In this document: positions 26,670-35,395 of the stretch, one piece after another
Position numbering within the stretch: the stretch's first letter is position 1
Layout of the letters: the number at the start of each line of letters is the position of its first letter
Assembly: GCA_963716215.1 (NCBI GenBank)
Contig: OY970298.1
Location: forward strand, 1,302,001-1,366,000
Direction of reading: 5' to 3'
DNA length: 64,000 nucleotides
Source of the DNA: JACVRW01 sp963716215
Lineage (GTDB): Bacteria; Actinomycetota; Thermoleophilia; Solirubrobacterales; Thermoleophilaceae
The notes under the pieces: generated by a model
Told to the model about the DNA's origin: nothing
The model's database searches: none
The model's input: the letters and a program-made list of their open reading frames with translations, nothing else
Program-made: the position numbers and the translations under genes

Positions 26670-27403
26670 ATGGACGCCCCGAGGGCTGCGCCCTCGTCAC
26701 CGGAGGTTCCCGCGGCATCGGCGCCGCCATCTCGAAGGCGCTCGCGCGCGACGGGTGGCCGGTCGGCGTGAACTACCGCAGCGACTCCGACAGCGCCGAC
26801 GCCGTGGTCAAGGAGATCACCGACGCCGGCGGCCGCGCGATCGCGGTCCAGGCCGACATCTCCGACCCGGATGCGGCCGACACGCTCTTCAAGCGGCTCG
26901 AGGACGAGCTCGGGCCGGTGCTGGTGCTCGTCAACAACGCGGGCGTGCGGGCCGACGGCCTGTCGCCTCAGATCGACGACGAGGACTGGGCGAGGGTGAT
27001 CGACACGAACCTGTCCGCCGCGTTTCGCATGACGCGCCGGGCGCTGCGGCCGATGATCCGCAACCGCTTCGGGCGGGTGGTCAACATCGCTTCGATCGTC
27101 GGCATCGAGAAGGCCAACCCGGGGCAGGCGAACTACGCTGCCTCGAAGGCCGGTCTGGTGGCGATGACCAAGACCGTGGCCGCCGAGGTGGCGCGCCGCA
27201 ACGTGACGGTGAACGCCGTCGCCCCCGGCCTGATCGATACCGACATGACCGAGGGGCTGGGCGAGGGGCTGCTGGAGCTGGTGCCCGCGCGCCGCGCCGG
27301 GACGCCCGACGAGGTGGCCGCGTGCGTCCGCTTCCTGACCTCCGGCGACGCCGCATACGTGACCGGGGTCTGCCTGACAGTCGACGGCGGACTCACCGCT
27401 TAA
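26666..27403 (+). CDS. fabG: 3-oxoacyl-ACP reductase
   Basis: SDR enzyme of 245 residues. NADP loop TGGSRGIGAAI near 13-22, NNAGVRADG near 91, and the catalytic Ser/Tyr/Lys set (NIASIVGIEKANPGQANYAASKAG, Tyr near 156); the C-terminus is GVCLTVDGGLTA. The ATG at 26666 overlaps the fabH stop (ATGA); an in-frame ATG at 26657 is the alternative. Reduces beta-ketoacyl-ACP in the elongation cycle. Confidence 0.95.
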   Translation: MNGRPEGCALVTGGSRGIGAAISKALARDGWPVGVNYRSDSDSADAVVKEITDAGGRAIAVQADISDPDAADTLFKRLEDELGPVLVLVNNAGVRADGLSPQIDDEDWARVIDTNLSAAFRMTRRALRPMIRNRFGRVVNIASIVGIEKANPGQANYAASKAGLVAMTKTVAAEVARRNVTVNAVAPGLIDTDMTEGLGEGLLELVPARRAGTPDEVAACVRFLTSGDAAYVTGVCLTVDGGLTA

Positions 27404-27425
27404 GCACATCAACCAAGGAGGACCA

Positions 27426-27674
27426 ATGTCAACGACAGCAACACGTGAGCAGATCGAGCAGCGGGTGTTCCAGGCGCTCGAGGAGTTCGGCGCCGAGCCC
27501 GACCAGATCTCGGCCGACGCCGAGTTCGAGACCCTTGACGTCGACTCGCTCGACCTCGTCGAGCTCGCCCAGATCGTCGAGGACGAGTACGGCGTGCAGC
27601 TCAAGGGCGAGGACATGGAAGGCATCAAGACCGTCCGTCAGGCCGTCGATCTGGTGGCTTCGAAGCTGGGATGA
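27426..27674 (+). CDS. acpP: Acyl carrier protein
   Basis: 82 residues, acidic. The phosphopantetheine serine lies in LDVDSLDLVELAQIVEDEYGV (Ser41). A strong AAGGAGG sits seven bases before the ATG, the best ribosome binding site in the operon, consistent with high ACP demand. Its stop overlaps the fabF start (ATGA). Confidence 0.96.
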   Translation: MSTTATREQIEQRVFQALEEFGAEPDQISADAEFETLDVDSLDLVELAQIVEDEYGVQLKGEDMEGIKTVRQAVDLVASKLG

Positions 27675-28873
27675 CCCGCTCCGTCGTCATCACCGGCGTG
27701 GGGGCCGTGACGCCGCTCGGCGTCGGCGCCCGCACGCTGCACGAGCGCTGGAGCGCCGGCCAGTCCGGCATCGAGGACGGCTTCGGCCGGGCGAGCGAGT
27801 TCGATCCGAAGGAGTACCTCTCCACCAAGGAGGTGCGCCGCGCGGACCGCTTCACGCAGCTGGCGCTGGCCGCCTCGGCCGAGGCGCTCGAGCACGCGGG
27901 CTGGGACGATGGTCCCCCCGGCGACCCCGACCGCGCCGCCTGCCTGATCGGCACCGGCATCGGCGGGATCGACACGCTCGAGCAGCAGCACATCATCCTG
28001 CAGCAGCAGGGCGGCGAGCGCATCTCGCCGCTCTCGATCCCGCTGCTGATGGCCAACGCCGCCTCCGGCGTGGTCGCGATGAAGAACAACCTGCGCGGCC
28101 AGTCGTTCGGCACCGTGTCCGCCTGCGCGGCGGGCGCGCACGCGATCGGCATGGCGTCCCGCCTGATCCGGTACGGCGACGCCGACACGGTCGTCACCGG
28201 CGGCAGCGAGGCCGCGATCACGCCGCTCGCGACGGCCGCGTTCTCGCGCATGGACGCCCTTTCCGACAGCGGCATCTCGCGCCCGTTCGACCGCCGTCGC
28301 GACGGCTTCGTGATGGGCGAGGGCGCCGGCATCCTCGTGCTCGAGGAAGAGGAGGCGGCCCGCGAACGCGGCGCGCGCATCCTCGGCTACCTGCGCGGCT
28401 ACGCGTCGACCTCCGACGCGCACCACCTGACCGCGCCCGAGCCGACCGGCCGCGGCGCCGCGAAGGCGATCGAGCTGGCGCTGCGCGACGCGGACCTGAC
28501 CGCCGAGGACGTCGTATACGTGAACGCGCACGGCACCTCGACACCGCTCAACGATCGCGCCGAGACCAACGCCATCAAGGCAGCGCTCGGCGAGGAGCGC
28601 GCCATGCAGGTACCGGTCAGCTCGACCAAGTCCGCGATCGGCCACCTCCTCGGCGCCGCCGGCGCCGTGGAGTCGATCGCGACGCTGCTGGCGCTGCGCG
28701 ACCGGATCGCGCCCCCGACCCTCAACTACGAGGAGCCCGACGAGGGGCTCGACCTCGACTACGTCCCGCAGGAGGCACGGCCGCTCGCGAACGGCGACAG
28801 CCGCGCCATCGGCATCAGCAATGCATTCGGATTTGGTGGGCACAACGCTGTGCTCTGCCTGGAGGCCCAGTGA
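27671..28873 (+). CDS. fabF: 3-oxoacyl-ACP synthase II
   Basis: 400-residue condensing enzyme. Active-site Cys in VSACAAGAHAIG near 154, and the two His residues in VNAHGTSTPLNDRAE near 287 and SAIGHLLGAAGAVE near 324, give the KAS I/II Cys-His-His triad. It elongates acyl-ACP with malonyl-ACP. The C-terminus AIGISNAFGFGGHNAVLC is the family ending. The stop overlaps the GTG of the carboxyltransferase gene. Confidence 0.95.
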   Translation: MTRSVVITGVGAVTPLGVGARTLHERWSAGQSGIEDGFGRASEFDPKEYLSTKEVRRADRFTQLALAASAEALEHAGWDDGPPGDPDRAACLIGTGIGGIDTLEQQHIILQQQGGERISPLSIPLLMANAASGVVAMKNNLRGQSFGTVSACAAGAHAIGMASRLIRYGDADTVVTGGSEAAITPLATAAFSRMDALSDSGISRPFDRRRDGFVMGEGAGILVLEEEEAARERGARILGYLRGYASTSDAHHLTAPEPTGRGAAKAIELALRDADLTAEDVVYVNAHGTSTPLNDRAETNAIKAALGEERAMQVPVSSTKSAIGHLLGAAGAVESIATLLALRDRIAPPTLNYEEPDEGLDLDYVPQEARPLANGDSRAIGISNAFGFGGHNAVLCLEAQ

Positions 28874-30355
28874 GCGCTCTCGCTGAACGCACGAATGGCA
28901 GCAACGGCCGATTGGCCGTAATCGAGCAGCCACGCACGCTCGACGCCCACGGCCGGCTCGAGGCGCTCTGCGACCCGGGCTCGCTCAACGTCATCCGCTC
29001 GACGGTCCTGCCGCGGCGCGAGTCGAAGCGCATGGCTCCCGGCGACGGCGTCGTCGGCGCCAGCGGCACGGTCGCCGGGCGCCCGGTGTTCTGCTTCGCG
29101 CAGGACCAGGGCTTCGCCGGCGGCTCGCTCGGTGAGGCGCACGCCGACACGATCATCCGGGTCATGGAGCTGGCCGAGCGCGCGGCGGCGCCGGTCGTGG
29201 GCTTCATCGCCTCGGGCGGCGCGCGCATGGACGACGGCGTGGCCGCGCTGGCCGGCTATGGGCGCATCTTCCGCCACAACGTGCGGCTGTCCGGCCGGGT
29301 TCCGCAGATCTCGGTGATCAGCGGCGTGTCCGCCGGTGGCGGCTCGTACTCGCCCGCGCTCACGGACTTCGTCGTGATGACGGAGGGCTCGGCGATGTTC
29401 CTCACCGGTCCAGGCGTGGTGCGCGAGGTGATGGGCGAGGACGTGGATGCGGAGGGCCTCGGCGGCACGCGCGTGCACTCCGCCAACGGCGTCTCGCAGT
29501 TCGTCGCGGACGACGACCTCGCGGCCGTGCGCGCTCGTGCGCGACCTGCTCTCGTACCTCCCCCAGCGCGCGGGCGAGATCCCGCCGATCGGGCCTCCGT
29601 TCGAGGTCCCCCAGATCGACCCGGGCGACCTGGTCCCGACCGTGGCGCGTCAGGTCTACGACGTGCGCGGGGTGATCGAGACACTCGTGGACGGCGGCGT
29701 GCTGCTGGAGGTGTCCGAGCGGTGGGCGCGCAACATGGTCACCGCGCTGGCGCGGATCGAGGGCCGGCCGGTCGGCGTGATCGCCAACCAGCCCTGGTAC
29801 CTCGGCGGCGTGATCGACGCGACGGCCGCCCAGAAGGCCGCGCGCTTCGTGCGCACCTGCAACGCGTTCGGCATCCCGCTCGTGGTGCTGGTCGACACGC
29901 CCGGCTTTCTCCCCGGCAGCAAGCAGGAGGGGCTCGGCGTGATCCGCCACGGCGCCAAGCTGCTGCACGCCTTCTCCGAGGCCGTCGTGCCGAAGGTGAC
30001 GGTGGTGCTGCGCAAGGCCTACGGCGGCGCATACATCTGCATGAACTCGAAGGACCTGGGCGCCGACCTGTCGCTCGCCTGGCCCGACGCCGAGATCGGC
30101 ATCATGGGTCCCAAGCAGGCGGTCGGTGTGGTCCACCGCAAGGCGCTGGCCGAGGCGGACGATCCCGAGGCCGAGCGCGACCGCCTGGCAGCCGAGTACG
30201 CCGACGAGCACGTGTCGGCGGCCGTGGCGGCGAGCCAGGGCTTCGTGGACGAGCTCGTGGAGCCGCGCGACACGCGTCGCCGGCTGGCGAGCGCGATCGC
30301 GGGGCTCTCCCATGCGGGGCAGTTCGGCAACGGTCCTGGCAACATCCCCCTATGA
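28870..30355 (+). CDS. Acyl-CoA carboxylase carboxyltransferase (beta-type) subunit, apparent frameshift
   Basis: GTG at the fabF overlap. The first part reads FAQDQGFAGGSLGEAHADTI, VGFIASGGARMDDGVAAL and SVISGVSAGGGSYSPAL (crotonase-fold oxyanion regions of the biotin carboxyltransferase). At about 29527-29533 the frame shifts by one base: AAV is followed by ALVRDLLSYLPQ in another frame. The second half is normal, with NQPWYLGGVIDATAAQKAARF, VDTPGFLPGSKQE, VVLRKAYGGAYICMNSK and AWPDAEIGIMGPKQAV. Corrected length is about 494 residues, matching acetyl/propionyl-CoA carboxylase beta chains (about 500). Being inside the fab operon it probably makes malonyl-CoA. The biotin-carrying alpha subunit is not in the window. 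Confidence 0.85.
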
Positions 30356-30948
30356 CCACTTACGTGGCACTCGGCGACAGCTTCACGGCCGGTCTCGTGA
30401 CCGGCGAGCCGCGCTGGGCGGACGAGGTGGCGCGGGCGCTCGGGCCGCGCACGCGCTACGAGAACCTCGCCTGGGTCGGCGCCACCAGTGCCGACGTCGA
30501 GGAGCGCCAGCTGGTCCAGGCGCTGTCGCTGGAGCCCGACGTCGTCACGCTCGTGTGTGGGGCCAACGACGTGCTCGAGTCGGTCCGCCCGGACCCGAGC
30601 GCTTACGCGGTGCGGCTGTCGCGCATGTTCGAGCGGCTGCGCGCCGAGGTGCCGCGCGCCGAGGTCATCACGGCCACCTACCCGGACATCTCGCGCTTCC
30701 TCGACCTGCGCCCGCGCAGCCGCGCGCGCGTCGAGAAGGGGATGCGGCTGTTCAACGACGCCTGCAAGGCGGTGGCGGAGCGCCACGGCGTGTCGCTGCT
30801 CGACGGGTTCGACCACCCGGCCGCCGGTGAGCGCGACACCTACGCCGACGACGGCTTCCACCCGTCGGCCGAGGGCCACCGGCGCGCCGCGGCCGCGTTC
30901 CTGCGGGCGTTGCGCAAGCGCTTCAGGCTGACCGAGGTGCCCGTATGA
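30352..30948 (+). CDS. SGNH/GDSL-family hydrolase
   Basis: 198 residues without a signal peptide, so cytosolic. Block I YVALGDSFTAG (nucleophile Ser10), block III LVCGANDVLE near 70 and block V DDGFHPSAEGH near 166-175 (Asp and His) give the full SGNH set. Members cleave esters or thioesters. Being inside the fatty acid operon, with ATGA overlaps on both sides, it may act as an acyl-thioesterase or lysophospholipase-type enzyme linked to fatty acid synthesis (inference). Confidence 0.85.
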   Translation: MTTYVALGDSFTAGLVTGEPRWADEVARALGPRTRYENLAWVGATSADVEERQLVQALSLEPDVVTLVCGANDVLESVRPDPSAYAVRLSRMFERLRAEVPRAEVITATYPDISRFLDLRPRSRARVEKGMRLFNDACKAVAERHGVSLLDGFDHPAAGERDTYADDGFHPSAEGHRRAAAAFLRALRKRFRLTEVPV

Positions 30949-31403
30949 CATTCGAGAAGAGCTTCGACGCCCTGGAGATCGGCGAGCGCTTCGAGACCGG
31001 CGGCCGCACCGTGAGCGAGGCGGACATCGCGAGCTTCGCGCAGCTGACCGGCGACATGCATCCGCAGCACACAGATGCCGATTGGGCGGCCGAGAGTCGC
31101 TTCGGCGAGCGCATCGCGCACGGTCTGCTGGTGCTCTCCTGGGCCTCGGGGCTGATGCCCTTCGATCCGGACCGGATCGTCGCGCTGCGTCGCATCGGCG
31201 ACGCCGTGTTCAAGGCGCCGGTGCTGATCGGCGACACGGTGCACGTGGAGGGCCAGGTCGTGCGCACGCGCGAGATCGACGACGAGAACGGGCTGGTCGA
31301 GTGCCGCTGGAAGGTCCTCAACCAGCAAGGCAAGCTGGTCCTGCGCGCCTCCGTCGAGCTGGTGTGGCGGCGCGCCGCCGTCCGGGAACCGATACTCATC
31401 TAG
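30945..31403 (+). CDS. MaoC-type hot-dog dehydratase
   Basis: 152 residues. The catalytic region TGDMHPQHTDADWAAESRFGERIAHGLL near 36-63 has the Asp...His arrangement of R-hydratase 2 (MaoC) motifs; FKAPVLIGDTVHVEGQV is the second family block. No fabZ or fabA lies in this operon, so this protein may supply the 3-hydroxyacyl-ACP dehydratase step (inference; actinobacterial FAS II systems such as HadAB use the same fold). ATG overlaps the SGNH stop. Confidence 0.85.
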   Translation: MTFEKSFDALEIGERFETGGRTVSEADIASFAQLTGDMHPQHTDADWAAESRFGERIAHGLLVLSWASGLMPFDPDRIVALRRIGDAVFKAPVLIGDTVHVEGQVVRTREIDDENGLVECRWKVLNQQGKLVLRASVELVWRRAAVREPILI

Positions 31404-31405
31404 GC

Positions 31406-32170
31406 ATGCTGCTCGAGGGCAAGCGACTGCTCGTGACGGGCGTGCTGACGCGCGGCTCGATCGGGTACGCGGTGGCCGAGCGGGCCCAGCAGGAGGGCGC
31501 GGAGATCGTGGTCACCGGCTTCGGGCGCACCAAGCGCATGACCGAGCGCGCGGCCGCGAAGCTGCCGACGCCGCCGGACGTGCTCGAGCTGGACGTGAAC
31601 TCGCCCGAGGACCTGGCCGCGCTCTCGTCTTTGGGGCACATCGACGGCGCGTTGCACGCGATCGCGTTCGCTCCCGGCGACGCGCTGGGCGGCAACTTCA
31701 TGTCGGCGCCGCCCGAGTCAGCCGAGATCGCCTTCCGCACCTCCGCCTACTCCTTCAAGGCGCTGGCGGAGGCCTTGGTCCCGCTGATGGGCGACCAGGG
31801 CGGCGCACTCGTCGGCATGGACTTCGACGCTTCGGTGGCATGGCCGGTCTACGACTGGATGGGCGTGGCGAAGGCCGCGCTCGAGTCGGTCTCGCGCTAC
31901 CTCGCCCGCGACCTGGGCGCGGCGGGCATCCGCGTGAACCTCGTTTCCGCCGGACCGGTGGAGACCCCGGCGGCGGAGGGCATCCCCGGCTTCGACAAGC
32001 TAGCCGGCCTGTGGGGTAAGCAGGCGCCGCTCGGCTGGGACACGAGCGACCCGTCGCCCGTGGCCGACGCGGTCTGCTTCCTGCTCTCGGACCGTGCGCG
32101 CGGGATCAGCGGGGAGATCCTGCACGTGGACGGGGGCTTCCACGCGATGGGTGCACCGCTGACGGAGTAG
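31406..32170 (+). CDS. fabI: Enoyl-ACP reductase (FabI type)
   Basis: 254 residues. LLVTGVLTRGSIGYAVAERAQQEGAEIVVT is the FabI-type NAD loop (SIGY). RTSAYSFKALAEA near 112 carries the first conserved Tyr, and YDWMGVAKAALES near 150-162 the catalytic Tyr-x6-Lys. SAGPVETPAAEGIPGF and SGEILHVDGGFHAMG follow. It performs the last reduction of the elongation cycle and closes the operon. This is the target class of triclosan and isoniazid-type inhibitors. It starts two bases after the MaoC stop. Confidence 0.94.
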   Translation: MLLEGKRLLVTGVLTRGSIGYAVAERAQQEGAEIVVTGFGRTKRMTERAAAKLPTPPDVLELDVNSPEDLAALSSLGHIDGALHAIAFAPGDALGGNFMSAPPESAEIAFRTSAYSFKALAEALVPLMGDQGGALVGMDFDASVAWPVYDWMGVAKAALESVSRYLARDLGAAGIRVNLVSAGPVETPAAEGIPGFDKLAGLWGKQAPLGWDTSDPSPVADAVCFLLSDRARGISGEILHVDGGFHAMGAPLTE

Positions 32171-32542
32171 GTGCTCGCCGCCGCCCCGATCCTCCCGGCG
32201 CGCGATCTCGAGGCCTGCGCGGCGTTCTACGCGCAACTCGGCTTCGACCGGGTCGGGCTGTGGCCTGAGGAGTACCTGATCATCACGCGCGGAGAGGTCG
32301 GCCTGCACTTCTTCCACTGCCCCTCGCTCGATCCCTGGAGCTCGATCGCCGGCTGCTACCTGTACGTGGAGGACGCCGACGCGCTGTTCGCCGAGCTCGA
32401 CAGCGTCGGGCTGCCCTCCTCGGGGATTCCGCGCCTGCACGGGGCGCCGAGCGGCACCGACTACGGTATGCGCGAGTTCGCGCTGGTGGATCCCGACGGA
32501 AATCTCCTCCGGATCGGCTCGTCGCTCGGCGACCCGGGATAA
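32171..32542 (+). CDS. VOC superfamily protein (glyoxalase/bleomycin-resistance-like)
   Basis: 123 residues; GTG start directly after the fabI stop. A single VOC module pair: PILPARDLEACAAFYAQLGF at the N-terminus, then GLHFFHCPSLDPWSSIAGCYLYVEDADALFAEL and MREFALVDPDGNLLRIG. Likely metal or ligand binder (His49, Glu at the end of the second module). Substrate unknown. Confidence 0.82.
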   Translation: MLAAAPILPARDLEACAAFYAQLGFDRVGLWPEEYLIITRGEVGLHFFHCPSLDPWSSIAGCYLYVEDADALFAELDSVGLPSSGIPRLHGAPSGTDYGMREFALVDPDGNLLRIGSSLGDPG

Positions 32543-32552
32543 TCGCGCGGCT

Positions 32553-33326
32553 GTGCTGCTCGCCATCGACGTCGGCAACACCCAGACCCACCTCGGCATG
32601 TTCCGAGACGACGAGCTCGTGGAGCACTGGCGCTTCGCGACGGTCCGCTTCGCGACGGCTGACGAGCTGGCCACCGTTCTCGCCTCGCTGCTCGACCTGC
32701 GCGGGCTGGGGCTGGCCGAGGTCGACGCGGCGATCGTGTCGTCGGTGGTGCCGACGCTCGCCCACGAGTACGAGCAGCTGATGGATCGCTATCTCGACGG
32801 CCACGGGGCGCTGGTCGGCCCGGGCCTGCGGACCGGCATGCCGATCCGCATCGACACGCCGCAGGAGCTCGGGCCCGACCGGCTGGCGAACGCCGTGGCG
32901 GCGTACGAGCGGGTCGCCGGCGCGTGCATCGCGGTGGACTTCGGCACCGCGATCAACTACGACGTCGTCTCCAGCGGCGGCGAGTACCTGGGTGGGGTGA
33001 TCTCACCAGGGATCGAGATCTCCCTCGAGGCGCTGTCGGCCCGGGCGGCGCGGCTGCCGCGGGTGGACATCGAGGAGCCGCGCCACGCGATCGGCAAGGG
33101 AACCAAGGAGGCGATCCAGTCCGGCGTGGTCTATGGCTTCGCCGGTCAGGTGGACGGGATCGTGGCGCGCCTGCGCGAGGAGCTCGGCGAGGAGGCCACC
33201 ACGATCGCCACGGGTGGCTATGCGGCGGCGATCGTGCCCTCGTGCGATCAGGTGGACGAGGTCGACGACCTGCTGACCCTGAAGGGCCTCAAGCTGATCT
33301 GGGAGCGCAACAGCGCTCCGTCGTAA
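32553..33326 (+). CDS. coaX: Type III pantothenate kinase
   Basis: 257 residues. Phosphate motif LLAIDVGNTQTHLGMF at residues 2-16 (catalytic Asp), PQELGPDRLANAVAAYE near 108, CIAVDFGTAINYDVVSSGGEYLGGVISPG near 125-153 and TGGYAA near the end. It catalyses the first step of coenzyme A synthesis and is monovalent-cation dependent in the family. GTG start. Its position next to dus/greA/lysS fits the common Gram-positive order. Confidence 0.94.
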   Translation: MLLAIDVGNTQTHLGMFRDDELVEHWRFATVRFATADELATVLASLLDLRGLGLAEVDAAIVSSVVPTLAHEYEQLMDRYLDGHGALVGPGLRTGMPIRIDTPQELGPDRLANAVAAYERVAGACIAVDFGTAINYDVVSSGGEYLGGVISPGIEISLEALSARAARLPRVDIEEPRHAIGKGTKEAIQSGVVYGFAGQVDGIVARLREELGEEATTIATGGYAAAIVPSCDQVDEVDDLLTLKGLKLIWERNSAPS

Positions 33327-33371
33327 CCCTCGTCGCACACCCGTAACACGCGCCCCGGCATCCTCGGGGGC

Positions 33372-34316
33372 ATGCGCGGCGAGACTGAGTTTGATGACGT
33401 AATAGATGACAAAAGTCAGTCTCGCGACGACGCAGCCATCGCGCGGCTCGCCGAGAGGCAGTACGGCGTGGTGGCCCGGGCGCAGCTCGGCGCGCTCGGC
33501 TTGGGCGTGGGGGCCATCAACCATCGACTGCGGGTGGGTCGCCTGCATCCGCTCTGGCGCGGTGTCTATGCCGTCGGCCAGCGCAGGCTCCCGAGGGAGG
33601 CGCGCTGGATGGCCGCGGTGCTCGCGTTCGGGCCCGGGGCTGTTCTGAGCCACCGCTCGGCGGCCGCCCTGTGGCGGATCGGGACCGAGGCGGGCGCTTG
33701 CGAGGTCACGGTTCCGGGCGCGCGCCGCTCGCGCGGGGCGCTCCGCGTGCACGATGTCCTGCTGCCGCCCGACGAGATCACCACCCACGCCGGTATCCCG
33801 ACCACCACCGTGCCCCGCACGCTCCTCGACCTCGCGGCGGTGGTCCCCCAGCGCCGGCTGGAGCGCGCGCTGAACGAGGCCGAGGTGCTCCGCCTCTGGG
33901 ACGAGCTCTCGCTCGAGCAGCTCCTTGCTCGCTACCCGCGACGCCGGGGCACCCGGGCCGTTCGCGCTGTGCTCCAGCAGCGCGGGGCCGGCGCCACCGT
34001 GACCAAGAGCGAGCTCGAGGAGATGTTCCTCAGCCTGGTTGACCGGGCCGGCCTGCCACGGCCAAAGACGAACGTGCTGGTCGAGGGCTTCGAGGTCGAC
34101 GCGCTCTGGCGCGACGCGCGCCTCGTCGTCGAGCTCGACGGCCGGGACACCCACGGGACGGCCGCGGCGTTCGAACGAGATCGCGAGCGCGACCGGGTGC
34201 TCCAGGTGGCCGGCTGGCGCCCCGTCCGGGTTACCTATCGGCAGCTGCGCGACGGCCCGCGCGATGTCGAGCGGGACATCCGACGGCTGGTGTCCGCGGA
34301 GGGGGGCGGAAGTTAG
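33372..34316 (+). CDS. AbiEi-type winged-helix plus DUF559 (endonuclease-like) protein
   Basis: 314 residues. Residues 20-60 (AIARLAERQYGVVARAQLGALGLGVGAINHRLRVGRLHPLWRGVYAVG) are the winged-helix of AbiEi-like antitoxins; a middle helical domain follows (VLSHRSAAALWRI...VPRTLLDLAAV). The C-terminus VDALWRDARLVVELDGRDTHGTAAAFERDRERDRVLQVAGWRPVRVT is a DUF559/Vsr-like fold with the PD-(D/E)xK-type pattern (D-x-x-W...VELDG). No AbiEii toxin gene is adjacent. Function unproven; this family is expanded in related genomes. The first 20 codons lie over an AT-rich palindrome (33381-33423). Confidence 0.8.
   Translation: MRGETEFDDVIDDKSQSRDDAAIARLAERQYGVVARAQLGALGLGVGAINHRLRVGRLHPLWRGVYAVGQRRLPREARWMAAVLAFGPGAVLSHRSAAALWRIGTEAGACEVTVPGARRSRGALRVHDVLLPPDEITTHAGIPTTTVPRTLLDLAAVVPQRRLERALNEAEVLRLWDELSLEQLLARYPRRRGTRAVRAVLQQRGAGATVTKSELEEMFLSLVDRAGLPRPKTNVLVEGFEVDALWRDARLVVELDGRDTHGTAAAFERDRERDRVLQVAGWRPVRVTYRQLRDGPRDVERDIRRLVSAEGGGS
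33381..33423. repeat. AT-rich perfect 8-bp inverted repeat with internal direct repeat
   Basis: GAGACTGA (33381-33388) and TCAGTCTC (33416-33423) flank a 27-base AT-rich centre that contains GATGAC twice (33393-33398, 33405-33410). Its composition contrasts sharply with the GC-rich surroundings. It overlaps the first codons of the AbiEi/DUF559 gene. Confidence 0.65.
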
Positions 34317-34349
34317 GCCAGGAAGGGTCGGCGCTACCGTTTCCACGGC

Positions 34350-35339
34350 ATGCGCTCCCTCACCGAACCCTGGACGCTCGGCGGTCGCACGCTCGAGAAC
34401 CGCCTGGTGCTGGCCCCGCTGGCCGGCATCGGCAACTGGTTCGTGCGCCTCCAGGCCAAGCGCTTCGGCGCCGGGTTGGTGGTGTCCGAGATGGTCTCCA
34501 GCTTTGGCCTCGCCTACGGCAACGAGCGCACCGTCCGCGAGTTCCTGCGCATCCATCCGGACGAGCACCCCGTGTCGATCCAGCTGTTCGGGCACGACCC
34601 GGCGGTGATGCGCGAGGCGGCCGCCCTCACCGCCGCCGCTGGCGCCGACCTGATCGACCTGAACATGGGCTGCCCGGTGCGCAAGGTCTGCAAGACGGGC
34701 GCCGGCGCCGCGCTCCTAGACGACCCCGCCACGGCCGTGGCGCTCGCCAAGGCCGCGCGCGAGGGATCCGGCCTCCCGGTCACCGTCAAGCTCCGCCCCG
34801 GCCGCACGCCCGGCGATCGCAGCGGCATCGAGCTGGCGCGCCGGCTGGTGGACGACGGGGGCGTCGCGGGCATCGCCTTCCACCCGCGCCACGCCTCGCA
34901 GCAGCACGCCGGCAGCCCCGATTACGCGCTTGCGCATGAGCTGGCTGAGGCACTGCCGGTCCCGGTGATCCTCTCGGGCGGGCTGAGCGACGACGCCAAG
35001 ACGCTCGCAGCGTTCCAGCACAGCGGAGCGGCTGCGGTCATGCTCGCGCGCGGCTCGCTCGGCAATCCCTGGCGCTTCGCCCGTCTGCTGGGCCGCTACC
35101 AGGGGGAGCCGACCGCGGAGGAGGTCGTGACCGAGCTGGAGACGATCATCGAGGCGGCCGAGGAGCACCTGGGAGCCGACCGAGCGGGTCGCTACCTGCG
35201 CAAGTTCTACCCGTGGTACGCGGATACGCTGGGGCTCACCAAGCGCCAGCGCGAGGCGCTCGTCACCGCCCCGACGACGGCTCACGCCCGGGAGGCGCTG
35301 GCGGCGCTGCAGGGGCGCGAAACCATCCTTGCGGCCTAG
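34350..35339 (+). CDS. dusB: tRNA-dihydrouridine synthase
   Basis: 329 residues. FMN-binding barrel with LAPLAGIGNWFVRLQAKRFG, VSIQLFGHDP, the catalytic Cys in DLNMGCPVRKVCKTGAGAALL near 108, VKLRPG near 146, FHPRHASQQHAG near 178 and LARGSLGNPWRFARL. It reduces uridines in the tRNA D-loop. In many Gram-positives dus lies next to lysS, as here (dus-greA-lysS). The assignment to the DusB subtype is from context only. Confidence 0.92.
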   Translation: MRSLTEPWTLGGRTLENRLVLAPLAGIGNWFVRLQAKRFGAGLVVSEMVSSFGLAYGNERTVREFLRIHPDEHPVSIQLFGHDPAVMREAAALTAAAGADLIDLNMGCPVRKVCKTGAGAALLDDPATAVALAKAAREGSGLPVTVKLRPGRTPGDRSGIELARRLVDDGGVAGIAFHPRHASQQHAGSPDYALAHELAEALPVPVILSGGLSDDAKTLAAFQHSGAAAVMLARGSLGNPWRFARLLGRYQGEPTAEEVVTELETIIEAAEEHLGADRAGRYLRKFYPWYADTLGLTKRQREALVTAPTTAHAREALAALQGRETILAA

Positions 35340-35356
35340 TCGCGCGTTGCTACACT
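35329..35356 (+). promoter_or_regulatory. Candidate sigma-70-type promoter for greA
   Basis: TTGCGG (35329-35334) and TACACT (35351-35356) with a 16-base spacer. The predicted start point, about 35362-35363, falls immediately before the hairpin at 35364. The -35 box overlaps the end of the dus gene. Confidence 0.55.
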
Positions 35357-35363
35357 CTCGCGT

Positions 35364-35389
35364 CCCTCCGGCACGCAGTCCGCGGAGGG
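35364..35389 (+). promoter_or_regulatory. Leader hairpin masking the greA ribosome binding site
   Basis: CCCTCCG (35364-35370) pairs perfectly with CGGAGGG (35383-35389), and the second arm contains the Shine-Dalgarno for the ATG at 35396. If transcription starts near 35363 this hairpin would be the very 5' end of the mRNA. Confidence 0.5.
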
Positions 35390-35395
35390 TTTTCT

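Noticed and set aside
26755..28869. Upstream part of a 1397-codon plus-strand frame
   Set aside because: Off-frame reading of fabG, acpP and fabF. Only the later parts (carboxyltransferase first half and SGNH hydrolase) are real.
33327..34316. Complete AbiE toxin-antitoxin system
   Set aside because: Only an AbiEi-like winged helix is present, fused to DUF559; the adjacent genes are coaX and dus, and no AbiEii nucleotidyltransferase is seen.
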